Shown piece after piece: positions 5,858 to 6,847 of a DNA stretch of 6,847 bases. The translations under genes were made by a program, and so were the position numbers. The notes beneath the pieces are model-generated. The model had not been told where the DNA came from. It saw only the letters and a list, made by a program, of their open reading frames with translations, and did no database searches. Position 1 is the first letter of the stretch; every line of letters begins with the position of its first letter. The DNA comes from an uncultured Megasphaera sp. (lineage in GTDB: Bacteria; Bacillota; Negativicutes; Veillonellales; Megasphaeraceae): NCBI GenBank assembly GCA_900548635.1, contig URLP01000098.1, positions 1 through 6,847 on the forward strand, in the 5' to 3' direction.

Positions 5858-6631
5858 TTACAGGCCAAATAGTTTCTCTGTGTTCTCTTTCGCCCGGGCC
5901 ACGAGTTCTCCTTCATCTACGCCCATGTAGGAGGCGAGGGTGCTGGCGACGTAGGTGATGTTGTTCGGTACGTTGGTCCTGGGCAGGTGGAAGCCGCGCG
6001 GTGTCAGGTAGGGTGCGTCTGTTTCGATGAGGACCCGGTCCAGAGGCAGGATGGAGACGGCGTCGCGCAGGGGAGCGGCCCGCCGTTCGTCGCAGATCCA
6101 GCCCGTGATGCCGATGTAAAAGCCCATATCGAGCATCTTGGCCAGGGTCTTCTTGTCGCCGGTGTAGCAGTGGACGACAGAACGCGGACAGAGGTCTTCG
6201 TGGCCTTTGAAGCAGGCCAGGAAATCGTCGGCTGCGTCGCGTTCGTGGAGGAACATAGGCTTCTTCACTTCTTCGGCCAGGGCGATGAGTTCCTTGAAGA
6301 AGTGGATCTGGTTTTCCTTTTTGGAAAACATGCGGTCGTAATCGAGGCCCGTTTCACCGACGGCGACGACTTTCGGATTCGTCGTCACGATGCGCCGGAT
6401 TTCCTCGATATCCCCTTCTGTCGCCTCATCGGCCACGTGGGGATGGATGCCCGCCGTGCCGTATGCCGTGTGGTCCTGTACAAACGCATCGACGAGGCGG
6501 TTTTCCCGCGCCTCAGACCCCGTCAAAATACAGCAAATCCCAGCCGCTGCCGCATCGGCGATGATCTTCTCAGGCTTCGGAAAAGAGCGCGTAAAAAGAT
6601 TGAGACCAATATCATAATATTTAATGTCCAT
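5858..6631 (-). CDS. tatD: TatD family metal-dependent DNase/hydrolase
   Basis: This complete 257-residue protein is a TIM-barrel amidohydrolase-type nuclease. In E. coli TatD is a Mg-dependent 3'-5' DNase/RNase linked to oxidative DNA repair. The N-terminus YDIGLNL matches TatD proper, which has this instead of the DxHxH motif of the YcfH and YabD relatives. Metal and active-site motifs follow in order: GTAGIHPH (58-65), GETGLDYDR (92-100, E93), LHERDA (128-133, H129), HCYTG (154-158, H154), the TatD-typical GITGWICDERR (174-184) and ETDAPYL (203-209, D205). It ends KENTEKLFGL as expected. GAGGTG at 6639-6644, 7 nt upstream, supports the ATG. It is a single-gene unit between two terminators, with no tatABC genes beside it. 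Its role in this host is not shown by the context. Confidence 0.95.
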   Translation of the reverse strand: MDIKYYDIGLNLFTRSFPKPEKIIADAAAAGICCILTGSEARENRLVDAFVQDHTAYGTAGIHPHVADEATEGDIEEIRRIVTTNPKVVAVGETGLDYDRMFSKKENQIHFFKELIALAEEVKKPMFLHERDAADDFLACFKGHEDLCPRSVVHCYTGDKKTLAKMLDMGFYIGITGWICDERRAAPLRDAVSILPLDRVLIETDAPYLTPRGFHLPRTNVPNNITYVASTLASYMGVDEGELVARAKENTEKLFGL

Positions 6632-6666
6632 AATTGTGCACCTCGTGAAAAAAAGATTCCACGCCT

Positions 6667-6675
6667 ATTATAGCA
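6667..6675 (-). promoter_or_regulatory. Extended -10 promoter of tatD
   Basis: TGCTATAAT on the minus strand at 6675-6667 is a perfect -10 with the TGN extension, giving a leader of about 28 nt to the ATG at 6631. The T tract of the upstream terminator runs directly into the TGN, and no good -35 exists because that position falls in the terminator stem. Use of the extended -10 is therefore likely. Confidence 0.7.
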
Positions 6676-6730
6676 AAAAAACGAGGCCGTCATATAGGGG
6701 ATTCTCTCCGCATATGACGGCCTCGTTTTT
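6675..6730. terminator. Bidirectional intrinsic terminator upstream of tatD
   Basis: A perfect 19-bp inverted repeat, arms 6677-6695 and 6712-6730 (core CGAGGCCGTCATAT), surrounds a 16-nt loop. Both ends of the stem are A/T runs, so either strand gives a GC-rich hairpin followed by a U tract. It would end a leftward gene lying beyond the window, and would also stop plus-strand transcription. Confidence 0.88.
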
Positions 6731-6735
6731 CTTAA

Positions 6736-6819
6736 AAGCAGTTCGCAATTAGGGGCTAGGGGTTAGTATCTGGCAACCTATACAGACACTAACTGCCAGC
6801 AGCTAACTGCGAACTGCTT
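6736..6819. repeat. 84-nt imperfect hairpin repeat with internal short direct repeats
   Basis: Two 32-nt arms, 6736-6767 and 6788-6819, are inverted copies matching at 26 of 32 positions around a 20-nt loop (6768-6787). The outermost 12 bp (AAGCAGTTCGCA) are perfect. The left arm contains TTAGGGG-CTAGGGG-TTAG with 7-nt spacing; the right arm contains CTAACTGC twice. It has no coding capacity. It resembles a small non-autonomous (MITE-like) intergenic element or its remains; I do not recognise a named family. Confidence 0.6.
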
Positions 6820-6837
6820 CCGCCAAGGCTATCCACA

Positions 6838-6847
6838 GGATTCACGC
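6838..6847. repeat. Probable edge of a second palindromic repeat copy cut by the window end
   Basis: GGATTCACGC at the right end matches GGATTCGCGC at positions 1-10 in 9 of 10 bases, in the same orientation. At the left end that decamer leads directly into the GGGCGCCC palindrome, so another copy may begin just outside the window on the right. The match is short and could be chance. Confidence 0.35.

Noticed and set aside
5987..6673. A 228-codon plus-strand open frame
   Set aside because: It is the antisense shadow of tatD.
6749..6767. Possible G-quadruplex or telomere-like TTAGGGG repeats
   Set aside because: Only two full G4 tracts and one GG are present, too few for a stable four-tract quadruplex.
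6829..6837. DnaA-box-like CTATCCACA
   Set aside because: It is a single 8/9 match with no cluster, AT-rich unwinding region or replication gene nearby, so chance is likely.
1..6847. CRISPR array, tRNA/rRNA genes, transposase genes
   Set aside because: I read both strands and found no regularly spaced repeats, no tRNA-like cloverleaf and no transposase motif.

Overview
The window reads as a piece of a diderm Firmicute, most likely a Negativicute of the Megasphaera/Veillonella kind. This is an inference. It rests on an OmpM-like porin gene with an SLH-like N-terminal region (an outer membrane in a Firmicute), strong AGGAGG ribosome binding sites, clostridial-type xanthine dehydrogenase subunits, a GTAGGGGCG...CGCCCGCG palindrome of a kind I remember from gut Firmicutes, and GC-rich coding DNA with C/G-ending codons against an AT-rich intergenic stretch. 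Every supported gene is on the minus strand, so transcription runs from right to left. The long plus-strand open frames are antisense shadows.

From right to left: positions 6736-6847 hold repeat DNA (an 84-nt imperfect hairpin, then what looks like the edge of a second repeat). A strong, nearly symmetrical terminator at 6677-6730 is followed at once by an extended -10 promoter and tatD (5858-6631), a complete metal-dependent nuclease gene with its own terminator at 5790-5837. Positions 5602-5790 are an AT-rich intergenic stretch with candidate porin promoters and a perfect 17-nt palindrome.

Positions 3650-5586 are the strangest part. They carry recognisable but broken pieces of three cell-surface genes in order: an OmpM-like porin, a UDP-N-acetylhexosamine 6-dehydrogenase and a PgaC-type family 2 glycosyltransferase. 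Each piece is well conserved with no scattered stop codons, but they are joined by about seven junctions where family-conserved stretches are missing, often with a change of frame. Either a surface-polysaccharide locus has collapsed very recently by serial deletion, or this part is mis-assembled.

The region ends in a clean terminator (3629-3657), followed by another extended -10 promoter and an intact three-gene operon for a molybdenum hydroxylase of the xanthine dehydrogenase family: FAD subunit (2774-3559), 2Fe-2S subunit (2310-2777) and molybdopterin subunit (1-2310). The genes overlap by 4 and 1 nt, as expected for subunits of one enzyme. The molybdopterin gene runs off the left edge without a stop codon, and its last 12 visible codons lie in a GC-rich palindromic repeat. 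The two window ends share a GGATTC(A/G)CGC sequence, so the window may be a contig broken at copies of one dispersed repeat.
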